DNA from: Sulfuricella sp.
GTDB lineage: Bacteria; Pseudomonadota; Gammaproteobacteria; Burkholderiales; Sulfuricellaceae
DNA length: 64,000 nucleotides
Reading direction: 5' to 3'
Assembly: GCA_041651995.1 (NCBI GenBank)
Contig: JBAZID010000002.1
Span: 248,001 to 312,000 of the forward strand
Part shown: positions 7,798 to 16,155 of the stretch, in pieces
Position numbering within the stretch: the stretch's first letter is position 1
How the letters are laid out: every line of letters begins with the position of its first letter
The notes under the pieces: model-generated
What the model was told of the DNA's origin: nothing
The model's database searches: none
The model's input: the letters and a program-made list of their open reading frames with translations, nothing else
Program-made: the position numbers and the translations under genes

Positions 7798-8520
7798 TCA
7801 TAGGCGGAAATGTTCGCCGAGATATACTTTTCTCACGGCTTCATTATAAACGATTTCCTCCGGTTTGCCGCTGGCCAGAACCAGGCCGTCGTTAATGATG
7901 TAGGCGTGATCGCAGATGCCGAGAGTCTCGCGCACATTGTGGTCGGTGATCAGCACGCCGATATCGCGTTCGGAGAGAAAGCGGATGATTTTCTGGATTT
8001 CCAGCACGGCGATGGGGTCCACGCCGGCAAAGGGCTCGTCAAGCAGGATGAAGCGCGGGTTAGAGGCCAGCGCACGGGCGATTTCCACCCGCCGCCGTTC
8101 GCCGCCGGACAGGCTCAGGGCGGGGTTGTCGCGCAGGTGGTGGACATGCAGTTCATGCAGCAATTCGTCGGTCTGCCGCGCCACTTCCTCACTGCTCAAA
8201 CCGCGTAATTCAAGAATGGCGGCCACATTCTCCGCCACCGTGAGCTTGCGAAAAATAGAGGCCTCCTGGGGCAGGTAACTAAGACCCAGGCGGGCGCGAC
8301 GATGAATCGGCATGCGGCTCAACTCGCTACCGTCCAGCCGGATACTGCCGCCATCAAGGGGAACCAGCCCCACCATCATGTAAAAGCTGGTGGTTTTTCC
8401 TGCGCCATTCGGGCCCAGCAATCCCACTACTTCGCCACTGCGGACGCTGAGGGAGACATCCTTGACGACGGTGCGGGATTTATAGCATTTTTTCAGGCTG
8501 CTAACCGTGAACTCGCTCAT
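7798..8520 (-). CDS. lptB: LPS export ABC transporter ATPase LptB
   Basis: LptB powers extraction of lipopolysaccharide from the inner membrane as part of LptB2FGC. The 240-residue ATPase has Walker A GPNGAGKT (36-43), the Q-loop YLPQEASIF, the signature LSGGERRRVEIARALA and Walker B FILLDEPFAGVDP. I use the ATG at 8520 (MSEFTVSSLKKCYK), 7 bases after lptA ends; the longer upstream frame runs inside lptA. lptF and lptG are not in the window. Confidence 0.97.
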   Translation of the reverse strand: MSEFTVSSLKKCYKSRTVVKDVSLSVRSGEVVGLLGPNGAGKTTSFYMMVGLVPLDGGSIRLDGSELSRMPIHRRARLGLSYLPQEASIFRKLTVAENVAAILELRGLSSEEVARQTDELLHELHVHHLRDNPALSLSGGERRRVEIARALASNPRFILLDEPFAGVDPIAVLEIQKIIRFLSERDIGVLITDHNVRETLGICDHAYIINDGLVLASGKPEEIVYNEAVRKVYLGEHFRL

Positions 8521-8527
8521 TTGGAAT

Positions 8528-9127
8528 TCATTCCGATCCCGGATTGGCAATATTTTCAGCGCCACGCAACGGGAGCGGCGCAGGCGTTGTGGCGCCTTCC
8601 TTGGGTTTGGGCAGGATGATGGCGCGCACGCGTCCTTTCTCCTTGCCCGGCGCCGCTGCTTCCTTGCCGCCGCCGACGACCTGGAAGAATTCTGTTTTGA
8701 CATCGTAGGAAATGTAATTGCCGCGCACTTCGTCCTGATTGCGCTTCATCCGGGCCTGGGTGAAAAGCTCCGCCTTTTCGGCCCGGGCGTCATATTCGAT
8801 GCGTAGCCCGTAACCTTCGATATATTCATTCGTGCCTTCGCGTTTTTGCCGGAAACTGGCCGGATTGCCATAGGCAGTAGCATGCTGCATGCCCGCTGTG
8901 TCTTCCTTGACTACCAGCTTGTCAGCGCGAATCAAGAGGGTGCCTTGAGTCAGTTGTACATTTCCCTGATAGATGCTGACCTTGCTGGCGTCGTCGAGGT
9001 TGACGGTGTCCGCTTCCAGGTTGATGGGCTTGCTGCGATCTGCCTGCTCAGCATGGCCTGAGGTAGGGAGAAGCAGGAAACACAGGCATCCAAAGGCGGC
9101 TGCAAGTCTAGATCTTGGGTTTTTCAT
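8528..9127 (-). CDS. lptA: LPS transport periplasmic protein LptA
   Basis: LptA forms the periplasmic bridge that carries lipopolysaccharide to the outer membrane. The 199-residue protein has a signal peptide (about 1-26, ending GHA), then an OstA/LptA beta-jellyroll domain beginning PINLEADTVNLDD. The C-terminal tail (about 165-199) is basic and proline-rich, without clear structure. It overlaps lptC by 20 bases. Confidence 0.94.
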   Translation of the reverse strand: MKNPRSRLAAAFGCLCFLLLPTSGHAEQADRSKPINLEADTVNLDDASKVSIYQGNVQLTQGTLLIRADKLVVKEDTAGMQHATAYGNPASFRQKREGTNEYIEGYGLRIEYDARAEKAELFTQARMKRNQDEVRGNYISYDVKTEFFQVVGGGKEAAAPGKEKGRVRAIILPKPKEGATTPAPLPLRGAENIANPGSE

Positions 9128-9698
9128 AATGCCCTTTTACGCGCGAAAGCAGTTTGACGGCCTGGGTGCGGTTGTTGAGTTCCATTCCGGTGGCGGTGAT
9201 GAGCGCGGCCGGGGTTTTAATCGTGACTGCCTTATGGGTGCGGGCAATTTCCTGGTCCGGCGTAATATGCAGGTAGTCCGTGTGGATCGTCAACCAGCCT
9301 TTTTCCGCGCCGGCTTCACGGAGGACCTCGACCTGGCTGGTAAGGTAAACCTCTTCGCCATTGCCGGAAACCAGGCCTTGCTGGGCCTGGATGTGTACCG
9401 GCGGCTTTTGCGCGCTCATGGCAATAAAATGCGGGCGGGTCAGATGAGTAGTGTCGTCGTCCGGGAAGTGCTCCAGCTTGACCGCAGCCAGGGTATGCAG
9501 CGGCAGGCCGTCCGGCCCCATGCGCCGGGCGAAGAAATTCTTCACCCAGTAGTCCGGGTCGTGGCGTGTGCTGCCATCACGCTTTTCCAATGGTGCCTGA
9601 ACCGTGCTGTTGAGCCAAAAAGTGAGTAAGGCGAGCAGGCCCAGCAGCGCAAGAGGGAGCCAAAGCGAGAGGCGTTCGCTTATTTGAGATAAACGGAT
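9108..9698 (-). CDS. lptC: LPS export protein LptC, with a non-standard start codon
   Basis: LptC anchors the LptA bridge to the inner-membrane ABC transporter. The frame encodes a basic N-terminus, a membrane anchor (LWLPLALLGLLALLTFWL) and the periplasmic domain (WVKNFFARRMGPDGLPLHTL onward). No ATG, GTG or TTG lies before the membrane segment: the first is a TTG at 9590, which would delete the anchor. I placed the start at an ATC at 9698, 7 bases after GGAGG. An ATA at 9683 (reading SERLSLW) is the alternative. Either start overlaps the end of kdsC, which fits translational coupling. The product is about 196 residues. Confidence 0.75.
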   Translation of the reverse strand: MRLSQISERLSLWLPLALLGLLALLTFWLNSTVQAPLEKRDGSTRHDPDYWVKNFFARRMGPDGLPLHTLAAVKLEHFPDDDTTHLTRPHFIAMSAQKPPVHIQAQQGLVSGNGEEVYLTSQVEVLREAGAEKGWLTIHTDYLHITPDQEIARTHKAVTIKTPAALITATGMELNNRTQAVKLLSRVKGHYEKPKI

Positions 9699-10204
9699 AA
9701 CTGCGCCTCCAGGGTGTCTTGCGCCTGCATGATCAGTTCGCAGACTTCACGTGCTGCGCCTCGCCCCCCCTCCTTGAGCGTGACGTAATGAGCGTGTTGC
9801 TTCACCCGGTCCGGCGCCTGGGGCACCGTGAGCGACAGCCCGCAGCGGCGCATGGCAGGCAGGTCCACCACGTCATCGCCCATGAATGCGCATTGCTCGA
9901 AGCGGATGCCCAGCTTCTCCGTGAGGTGCTGAAATGCTTCCAGCTTGTCGTGTACGCCTTGATAGAGGTAGGTGATGCCGAGATTTTGGGCCCGGTGAGT
10001 CACGACTTTCGAGGTGCGTCCGGTGATGATGGCGATTTCCACCCCGCTGTTTTTAAGCATCTTGATGCCGTGGCCATCGAGGGAGTGGAATGCCTTGTAT
10101 TCCTGGCCGTCATCGCCGAGAAAAAGGCTGCCATCGGTGAGCACGCCATCCACATCAAAAATCATTAGCCTGATGTTGCGCGCCAGTTCGTAAACTGCTT
10201 GCAT
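9680..10204 (-). CDS. kdsC: 3-deoxy-D-manno-octulosonate 8-phosphate phosphatase KdsC
   Basis: KdsC removes the phosphate from KDO-8-phosphate to give KDO for the inner core of lipopolysaccharide. The 174-residue HAD-family protein has the catalytic DVDGVLTDG motif (Asp17, Asp19), the second motif IITGRTSKVV and the C-terminal GDDVVDLPAM motif. The length is typical of the family. It starts 11 bases after kdsD ends, and its own end is overlapped by lptC. Confidence 0.96.
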   Translation of the reverse strand: MQAVYELARNIRLMIFDVDGVLTDGSLFLGDDGQEYKAFHSLDGHGIKMLKNSGVEIAIITGRTSKVVTHRAQNLGITYLYQGVHDKLEAFQHLTEKLGIRFEQCAFMGDDVVDLPAMRRCGLSLTVPQAPDRVKQHAHYVTLKEGGRGAAREVCELIMQAQDTLEAQLSVYLK

Positions 10205-10215
10205 CGTGTCGTCCC

Positions 10216-11190
10216 TTAAACCACGCCTGCGCGCAGCAGGTCGTGCATGTTGAAGGCGCCCACCAGCCGGCCCGATTCGTCGGCGGCCAGCAATCCGTTG
10301 ATTTTGCGCTGTTCCATGAATTGCACCGCTTCCGCCGCCAGCCGGTTTGGCAGGATGGTGAGCGGTTGGGTGGTCATCACCTCGCGGATGGGGGTGGCGC
10401 GGATATCCAGCGGAGAATCCAGGTGACGGCGCAGATCGCCATCGGTGAACAGGCCCAGTATGTGGTCGTTGGCGTCCACCACCGCGGTCATGCCCAGCCC
10501 TTTTTTGGTCATTTCCAGCAGTGCTTCACTCAGGCTGGCATCGGCATGCACTTTGGGCAAGGCTTCGCCCTGATGCATCACATCCTGCACATGCACCAGC
10601 AGGCGGCGGCCAAGCGCCCCTCCAGGGTGGGAGCGGGCAAAATCTTCCTTGCCGAAGCCGCGCGCATCCAGCAGCGCGACTGCCAGCGCATCTCCCAGCG
10701 CCAGCGTTGCAGTGGTGCTGGCGGTCGGCGCCAGTCCCAGCGGGCAGGCTTCCTGCGTCACGCTGGCATCGAGATGGAGATCGGCTTCGCGCGCCATGGT
10801 GGACTGGGGGTTGCCGGTCATGGTGATGAGTTTGGCGCCCAGACGCTTGATCAGCGGAACGATGGCCACCAGCTCCGGGCTTTCGCCGGAATTGGACAGG
10901 GCAATGACCACATCCTGCGGCGTGATCATGCCCAGGTCGCCATGGCTGGCTTCGCCGGGGTGTACGAAGAAGGACGGTGTGCCGGTGCTGGCAAGGGTGG
11001 AGGCGATTTTCCCTGCGATATGACCCGATTTTCCCATGCCGCTGACGATGATGCGTCCCTTGCAGATCAGGCACAATTCGACCGCGCAGGTGAAGTTATG
11101 ATCGAGGCGCGCGCTCAGTGCATGGATGGCATCGGCTTCGATGGCCAGAACCTGGCGAGCCAGGGCCAGAATTTTTTCGGGTGAAGTCAT
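10216..11190 (-). CDS. kdsD: D-arabinose 5-phosphate isomerase KdsD
   Basis: KdsD converts ribulose-5-phosphate to arabinose-5-phosphate, the first step of KDO synthesis. It has an N-terminal SIS domain (about 30-180; GMGKSGHIAGKIASTLASTG, HPGEASHGDLGM) and two CBS domains (about 205-324). The ATG at 11190 gives 324 residues, the family length; in-frame starts further upstream would add an unmatched tail. It heads the kdsD-kdsC-lptC-lptA-lptB-rpoN unit and is divergent from the antiporter gene. Confidence 0.96.
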   Translation of the reverse strand: MTSPEKILALARQVLAIEADAIHALSARLDHNFTCAVELCLICKGRIIVSGMGKSGHIAGKIASTLASTGTPSFFVHPGEASHGDLGMITPQDVVIALSNSGESPELVAIVPLIKRLGAKLITMTGNPQSTMAREADLHLDASVTQEACPLGLAPTASTTATLALGDALAVALLDARGFGKEDFARSHPGGALGRRLLVHVQDVMHQGEALPKVHADASLSEALLEMTKKGLGMTAVVDANDHILGLFTDGDLRRHLDSPLDIRATPIREVMTTQPLTILPNRLAAEAVQFMEQRKINGLLAADESGRLVGAFNMHDLLRAGVV

Positions 11191-11302
11191 CAGGATTGGC
11201 CGGAGAGCGTTGCCCAACCGGCGTATAAATAAAGTCATGATAGTATAAGGCCGAACGCGCACAGGATAAAGCTGTGCCGCTTTTTGAGGACTTTAAAGTT
11301 TC

Positions 11303-13279
11303 ATGCCGCATGACGCTCCAAACACCCTTCAGGCCGTGCTGGTACTGCTCGGCGCTGCCGTCTTTGCGGTAGCCCTGTTCCGCAGCCTGCGCCTCCCTCC
11401 CCTGCTGGCTTACCTGCTGGTGGGCATGGTGGCCGGCCCTCATGCTCTGGGCTGGATTTCCGATACGGAAGAAACCCGCTATCTGGCCGAATTCGGCGTG
11501 GTGTTCCTGATGTTCAGCATTGGGCTCGAATTCAGCCTGCCACAACTGAAAGCCATGCGCGGCGTGGTGTTCGGCCTGGGTGGCGCACAGGTGATGGTGA
11601 CCCTGGGTTTGGTGGTGGCAGCAGCCATGCTGCTCGGGCTTTCCTGGCAGGCGGGCGTGGCGCTGGGAGGTGTGCTGGCCTTGTCATCCACGGCCATCGT
11701 CAGCAAGATGATGGCCGAGCGGCTAGAGCTTCAGTCACGTCATGGGCGGCTGGTGATCGGCGTGTTGCTGTTTCAGGATCTGGCGGTGGTGCCCCTGATG
11801 ATTCTGATTCCGGCCTTGGCTGCCAGCGGCGGAGATCTGACTGAAGCAGTCGGAGCCGCTTTTCTCAAGGCACTGGCGCTGCTGATCGGTTTGCTCTATT
11901 TCGGGCAACGTCTGATGCGCCGCTGGTTTCACTGGGTGGCGCGGCGCAAGTCGCCCGAATTGTTCATGCTCAATGTGTTGCTGGTGACGCTCGGGCTGGC
12001 TTATCTGACCGGTCTGGCCGGGCTTTCTCTCGCGCTGGGGGCGTTTCTGGCGGGAATGCTGATTTCCGAAACGGAATACCGCTACCAGGTGGAAGCAGAT
12101 ATCCAGCCTTTCCGCGATGTCTTGCTGGGGCTGTTCTTCGTCACTGTCGGGATGTTGCTGGATATGACGGTTGTCGCGGTGAATCTGGGCTGGGTGGTGC
12201 TTTCACTATTGATTCTGGTCGTGGGTAAAGGGGCGATCGTCACCCTGCTAAGCCGCCTCTTTGGTCACGACACCAGTGTGTCGCTCAGGACCGGGCTGTT
12301 CCTGGCCCAGGCGGGAGAATTCGGTTTTGTCCTGATGGCCCTCGCCAATGGGGGGGGGCTGGTGCCTCCGCAAGTCGCACAGATTATCCTGGCGGCGATG
12401 CTGCTTTCCATGGTTGTAGCGCCTTTTCTTCTGCAACACAGCGCCGCGATCGTGACACGCCTGTGCCGCAACGACTGGAATTACCGCGCACTGGAACTGC
12501 ATGAAATCGTGGTCAAAAGCGCGGGCAAGGAAGGGCATGTGATCGTCTGCGGTTATGGGCGCAGCGGGCAGAATCTTTCTCGCTTCCTCGAGCTGGAAGA
12601 AATTCCCTTCTTTGCCCTGGATCTTGACCCGCAGCGCGTGCGCGCGGCCGCCGCCGCAGGCGAGAATGTGGTTTATGGGGATGCCAGCCGGCGCGAGGTG
12701 CTGATGGCTGCGGGTTTGCAGCGCGCGCGCGCGGTGGTGATTTCCTACGCCGACACGGCTTCCGCTCTCAAGGTGCTGCACCAGGTGCACGAGTTGCGCC
12801 CGGACTTGCCCGTTGTGGTGCGCACCCTGGACGATTCCGATCTGGAACGGCTGCAACAGGCCGGTGCGGCGGAAGTGGTGCCTGAAGTGCTGGAGGGCTC
12901 GCTGATGCTGGCTTCCCATGCCCTGATGCTGCTTGGCGTGCCGCTCTCCCACGTGCTGCGGCGTATCCGTGAAGTGCGCGAGCAGCGCTATGGCCTGTTT
13001 CGCGGTGTTTTCCGCAGCGATGCCGAGGGCAGCCTGGAAGAGCACGAGCAACCCCGCCTCTCCTCGGTATCGTTGGGTGACCACGCTGTTTCTATCGGCA
13101 AGACGCTGGCTGAACTGGGGCTGGGCAGCCTGCTGGTGGAAGTGACGGCAATCCGCAGAAGGGGTATCCGGGGCGTGGAGCCTTCACCGGAAATGAAGCT
13201 GATGGCCGGGGATGTGGTGGTGCTGCTGGGTGGGGCGGAAAATCTGGCGCTGGCTGAAGCGAGGCTGCTACAGGGGTGA
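11303..13279 (+). CDS. CPA2-family monovalent cation/proton antiporter (KefB/YbaL type)
   Basis: This 658-residue inner-membrane transporter has about 12 membrane segments (residues 8-395, with GHD-type antiporter core motifs such as ALSSTAIVSKMM and FQDLAVVPLM). A cytosolic RCK/TrkA-N nucleotide-binding domain follows (GHVIVCGYGRSGQNLS, about 410-530), then a TrkA-C domain (about 565-655). It likely exchanges K+ or Na+ for protons under redox or nucleotide control. No KefG/KefF partner gene is adjacent. GAGGAC precedes the ATG. Confidence 0.92.
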   Translation: MPHDAPNTLQAVLVLLGAAVFAVALFRSLRLPPLLAYLLVGMVAGPHALGWISDTEETRYLAEFGVVFLMFSIGLEFSLPQLKAMRGVVFGLGGAQVMVTLGLVVAAAMLLGLSWQAGVALGGVLALSSTAIVSKMMAERLELQSRHGRLVIGVLLFQDLAVVPLMILIPALAASGGDLTEAVGAAFLKALALLIGLLYFGQRLMRRWFHWVARRKSPELFMLNVLLVTLGLAYLTGLAGLSLALGAFLAGMLISETEYRYQVEADIQPFRDVLLGLFFVTVGMLLDMTVVAVNLGWVVLSLLILVVGKGAIVTLLSRLFGHDTSVSLRTGLFLAQAGEFGFVLMALANGGGLVPPQVAQIILAAMLLSMVVAPFLLQHSAAIVTRLCRNDWNYRALELHEIVVKSAGKEGHVIVCGYGRSGQNLSRFLELEEIPFFALDLDPQRVRAAAAAGENVVYGDASRREVLMAAGLQRARAVVISYADTASALKVLHQVHELRPDLPVVVRTLDDSDLERLQQAGAAEVVPEVLEGSLMLASHALMLLGVPLSHVLRRIREVREQRYGLFRGVFRSDAEGSLEEHEQPRLSSVSLGDHAVSIGKTLAELGLGSLLVEVTAIRRRGIRGVEPSPEMKLMAGDVVVLLGGAENLALAEARLLQG

Positions 13280-13289
13280 GGGACGAAAA

Positions 13290-13314
13290 AAAGCCCGTCT
13301 TGCGCGCGGGCTTT
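13290..13314 (-). terminator. Rho-independent terminator after the pseudopilin gene
   Basis: A perfect 8-base stem (AAAGCCCG with CGGGCTTT, 9-base loop) is followed on the minus strand by a run of seven Ts. It lies 25 bases past the end of the pseudopilin gene. On the plus strand the T run is shorter, so it may also weakly end the antiporter transcript. Confidence 0.8.
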
Positions 13315-13338
13315 GAAGTAGGAAAAAAATTGATATTT

Positions 13339-14034
13339 TTAGAAGATGCTTGCGCCACCGCAGTTAGTGGATTCTGTGGAAATATCCCATTGCGCCGGGG
13401 TTGTGCCGCTGGCGGCAACAATACACTTAGCAGTACCAGTGACCGTTGGAGCTGTTCCTCCTGATACGACATAGTCCGAGAACTGGAATGCGCCGGAATA
13501 GGGTAGTCCGTCATCGATTTTACGGTCCACCTCGGCCAGAATGCTCACTGGCACCTGGTTGCCGGTCTTCAAGTTATGGCGTGCTGGATTTGTGGCGGTG
13601 GGGTCGCCATAGTTAGCGTCATAACGCAGTTGTAGATAGCCGGAGTAAGGGTTTTTCGGAGTGTTGCTGTCAGCTACGGTTGCAGAATAAATATAGCTTC
13701 CGTTGATGAAGCCAGCTTTGCTGAGGTGTTCCCAGACCAGGATGTATTCCGCATTTGTGCCATTGGTGAGTTCAATTTGGCCGTCACCATCTCCTGCTTT
13801 GGTGACATCCTTGATGTTGCCAATGGCAGCCGAGTAATCCCCCGGTAGCGCGCGGTAGCGATCCAGGAAGCCAAAATAGGCTGCCTTGATGCCATCCTGC
13901 TGGGAAATCATGTTTCTAACCCGTGCGCTGGTGATCAGTTCCTGGCCTTTGAGCACGCCGCCCAGCAGCAGGCCGATAATGACCAGCACGATGGCGATCT
14001 CGATCAATGTGAAACCGCTTTGTTGAGTTTTCAT
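13339..14034 (-). CDS. orphan type IV pseudopilin
   Basis: This 231-residue protein starts with a classical prepilin leader: MKTQQSG then FTLIEIAIVLVIIGLLLGG, with cleavage expected after Gly7 and the conserved Glu at position 5 of the mature form. The C-terminal part contains YRALPGDYSAAIGNI and two cysteines near the end (CIVAAS and NCGG). The prepilin peptidase and motor genes pilD, pilC and pilB lie 16 kb away, and no other pilin gene is adjacent. It is probably a minor pilin or secretion pseudopilin. The ATG at 14034 was chosen because the leader begins there. Confidence 0.85.
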   Translation of the reverse strand: MKTQQSGFTLIEIAIVLVIIGLLLGGVLKGQELITSARVRNMISQQDGIKAAYFGFLDRYRALPGDYSAAIGNIKDVTKAGDGDGQIELTNGTNAEYILVWEHLSKAGFINGSYIYSATVADSNTPKNPYSGYLQLRYDANYGDPTATNPARHNLKTGNQVPVSILAEVDRKIDDGLPYSGAFQFSDYVVSGGTAPTVTGTAKCIVAASGTTPAQWDISTESTNCGGASIF

Positions 14035-14288
14035 TTTTATGTTCCTGACTTGACTGGTTACCTTGTGCTGTTGATTAGGCATTTTCCGTGCCAGCAAGAA
14101 TGGCGGCTGGCGGGGCGATTCTGGCAGGAAAAATGAAGTGATGTGTTGAATGTTCAACGCCTGTGTTGATGGATCGTCAGTTCGCTGATTGCCGTCATTC
14201 TTGTGCCGGGCAGGCCGGGTGTTAGAATTGGCGCCAGCTTGTTCTGATGCATCCAATCCGGTGCGTTATTCAAATTTTAGGGGCGCCC

Positions 14289-16004
14289 ATGAACGGTATT
14301 GTTTCCATTATGGCACGGCGCGTGGGCAGTGAGCGTCCGCACTGGCTGCTGGCGGGCATGTTGCTGTCCCTGCATTTTGCGCTTGCCTGGGGAGTGGATG
14401 CGTGGTGGTCGAGCGCTGCCCTGCTGGTGCATCTTGGCCTGTTTCTGCTGTGGCAGCCGGTATGGCGCAGCGAAAACCGGCTTTCCCTGGGCCATGTGGT
14501 GCTGGTCCTGCTGGGAGGGGGCGCGCTGATCGTGTTCTGGCACAGCTGGTGGGCAGCCACGCTGTGGCTGGGCATCCTGGTCGGCCTGGCCGGTGGCGAT
14601 GTGGCGGGCATGACAGAGCGCCGTCAGCGCTTTGGCCACCTGTTTGCCTTGCTGTATCTGTTGTCCATCCTGCTGTTATGGGTGGTGCCGCACCTGTTTG
14701 GCGAGGTCCGGGGCAACATGGCCCTGATCCTGATGACGCGTTATGGGCTTGTTGTGGTGCCGCTTCTGATCGCAATATCAGGGGCGCGGCAGAAAGCCCG
14801 GCCTTTTTATGCGGTTGATTTTTTCTATAGCCTGATGCTGTTCCTGCTGGTCGTGGTGCTGGTGCTGGGCAGCTTTGCAGTCAAGATGATCAGCCAGAGC
14901 AATTATCCCCTGGCCCTGGCGCAGGCCCTGATGGGGATCGCTGGCGTCCTGTTTGCCCTGGGCTGGCTGTGGAATCCGCATGGCAGTTTTTCCGGCGTTG
15001 GCCAGTTGATGTCGCGTTACCTCCTGGGCGTGGGGCTGCCTTTCGAACGCTGGCTGCGCAATCTTGCGGTCCTGGCGGAGCAGGAGAACGATGCGGCAAG
15101 CTTTCTGCGGCTGGCACTGGAAGATATTGCCGCTTTGCCCTGGGTGGCGGGCGGGCGCTGGCAGGCACCGGGTGGCGGGGGCAAGTTTGGCGAGGTTTCC
15201 AAGCACTCCGTGGACTTCACTTTCCATCAGGTGCATCTGGTGATTTATACACGCTGGGCTTTGAGTCCAGCCCTGGTGCTCCATATCAAGTTGTTGACAC
15301 AGGTACTCGGGCATTTTTACGAGGCCAAGCAACGTGAACAGGAGCAGAAGTACAACGCCTACACCCAGGCAATTTATGAAACCGGGGCGCGCCTGACCCA
15401 TGATGTGAAAAACCTGCTGCAATCACTCAAAACCCTGAGTGCGGCGGTGGTAGACAGTGATGCCGGGCAGGCGCAGGCCTTGCAGGCTTTGATGCAGCGT
15501 CAGTTGCCGCAGATCGTGCAACGCCTGCAACTGACGCTGGACAAGCTCAAGTCGCCCAGTGTGAATGCGGCTGAGGCTATCGAACGTGTTTCCGCGCAAG
15601 CCTGGTGGGAGGCTTTGCAGCAGCGCTATGCCGGGGAAAGGCTCGAATTTGCCGCCTATGGCATGAGCATGGCGGCGCATGTGCGCCTGCCAGGGGAGCT
15701 GTTTGATAGCGTGGCGGACAATCTGTTGCAGAATGCGCTTGAAAAACGCAAGGTGGAACGCGACCTGGCAATCCGGGTCGGATTTTCATGTGAGGGAGGC
15801 GGGTCTCTGACCGTGTGCGACGATGGCTCTGCCCTGGGCAATGAACTGGCGAATCGTGTTCTCACCACCCCTGTTCACTCCGACAATGGACTGGGCGTCG
15901 GCCTGTATCAGGCGGAGCGGCTGGCGCGCCAGGCAGGGTGCCGGCTTGCCATGACCAGCAATCAGGATGGCCGGGTGTGCTTTGAGTTGACCGGTTCGGC
16001 TTGA
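14289..16004 (+). CDS. orphan membrane-bound sensor histidine kinase
   Basis: This 571-residue protein has about eight N-terminal membrane helices (residues 18-228). A linker (about 255-345) follows, then a kinase dimerisation helix ETGARLTHDVKNLLQSL with the phosphorylated His371, and a GHKL ATPase domain (N box DNLLQNALEKRK, G box NGLGVGLYQAERLA). The architecture recalls PrsK-type kinases of exosortase/exopolysaccharide systems, but no prsR-like regulator, exosortase or export gene is nearby. AGGGG precedes the ATG. The signal is unknown. Confidence 0.8.
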   Translation: MNGIVSIMARRVGSERPHWLLAGMLLSLHFALAWGVDAWWSSAALLVHLGLFLLWQPVWRSENRLSLGHVVLVLLGGGALIVFWHSWWAATLWLGILVGLAGGDVAGMTERRQRFGHLFALLYLLSILLLWVVPHLFGEVRGNMALILMTRYGLVVVPLLIAISGARQKARPFYAVDFFYSLMLFLLVVVLVLGSFAVKMISQSNYPLALAQALMGIAGVLFALGWLWNPHGSFSGVGQLMSRYLLGVGLPFERWLRNLAVLAEQENDAASFLRLALEDIAALPWVAGGRWQAPGGGGKFGEVSKHSVDFTFHQVHLVIYTRWALSPALVLHIKLLTQVLGHFYEAKQREQEQKYNAYTQAIYETGARLTHDVKNLLQSLKTLSAAVVDSDAGQAQALQALMQRQLPQIVQRLQLTLDKLKSPSVNAAEAIERVSAQAWWEALQQRYAGERLEFAAYGMSMAAHVRLPGELFDSVADNLLQNALEKRKVERDLAIRVGFSCEGGGSLTVCDDGSALGNELANRVLTTPVHSDNGLGVGLYQAERLARQAGCRLAMTSNQDGRVCFELTGSA

Positions 16005-16019
16005 GTTGATAGAGGCATT

Positions 16020-16142
16020 TTAACCACGGAGATCACAGAGGACACGGAGAAACCGATATCGGGTTTTTGATGTCTTCGGGAATAACGGATTAAGGTGTGT
16101 CCATTGTTTTTACTCCGTGCCCTCTGTGATCTCCGTGGTTAA
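16020..16142. repeat. inverted repeat, TTAACCACGG hairpin family, copy 1
   Basis: Two 30-base arms (16020-16049 and 16113-16142) are reverse complements with one mismatch, separated by 63 bases. Each arm starts TTAACCACGGAG and then repeats a 9-base unit, CACRGRGNN, three times. The element lies between convergent genes (sensor kinase and RND permease) and could fold into a long stem. Copies 2 and 3 are at 22.8 kb and 53.8 kb. Confidence 0.85.
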
Positions 16143-16155
16143 TGGTTTTTTCTAG

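Noticed and set aside
16020..16142. Inverted repeat 1 as the ends of an insertion sequence
   Set aside because: Only 63 bases lie between the arms, with no coding capacity and no target-site duplication that I can see.
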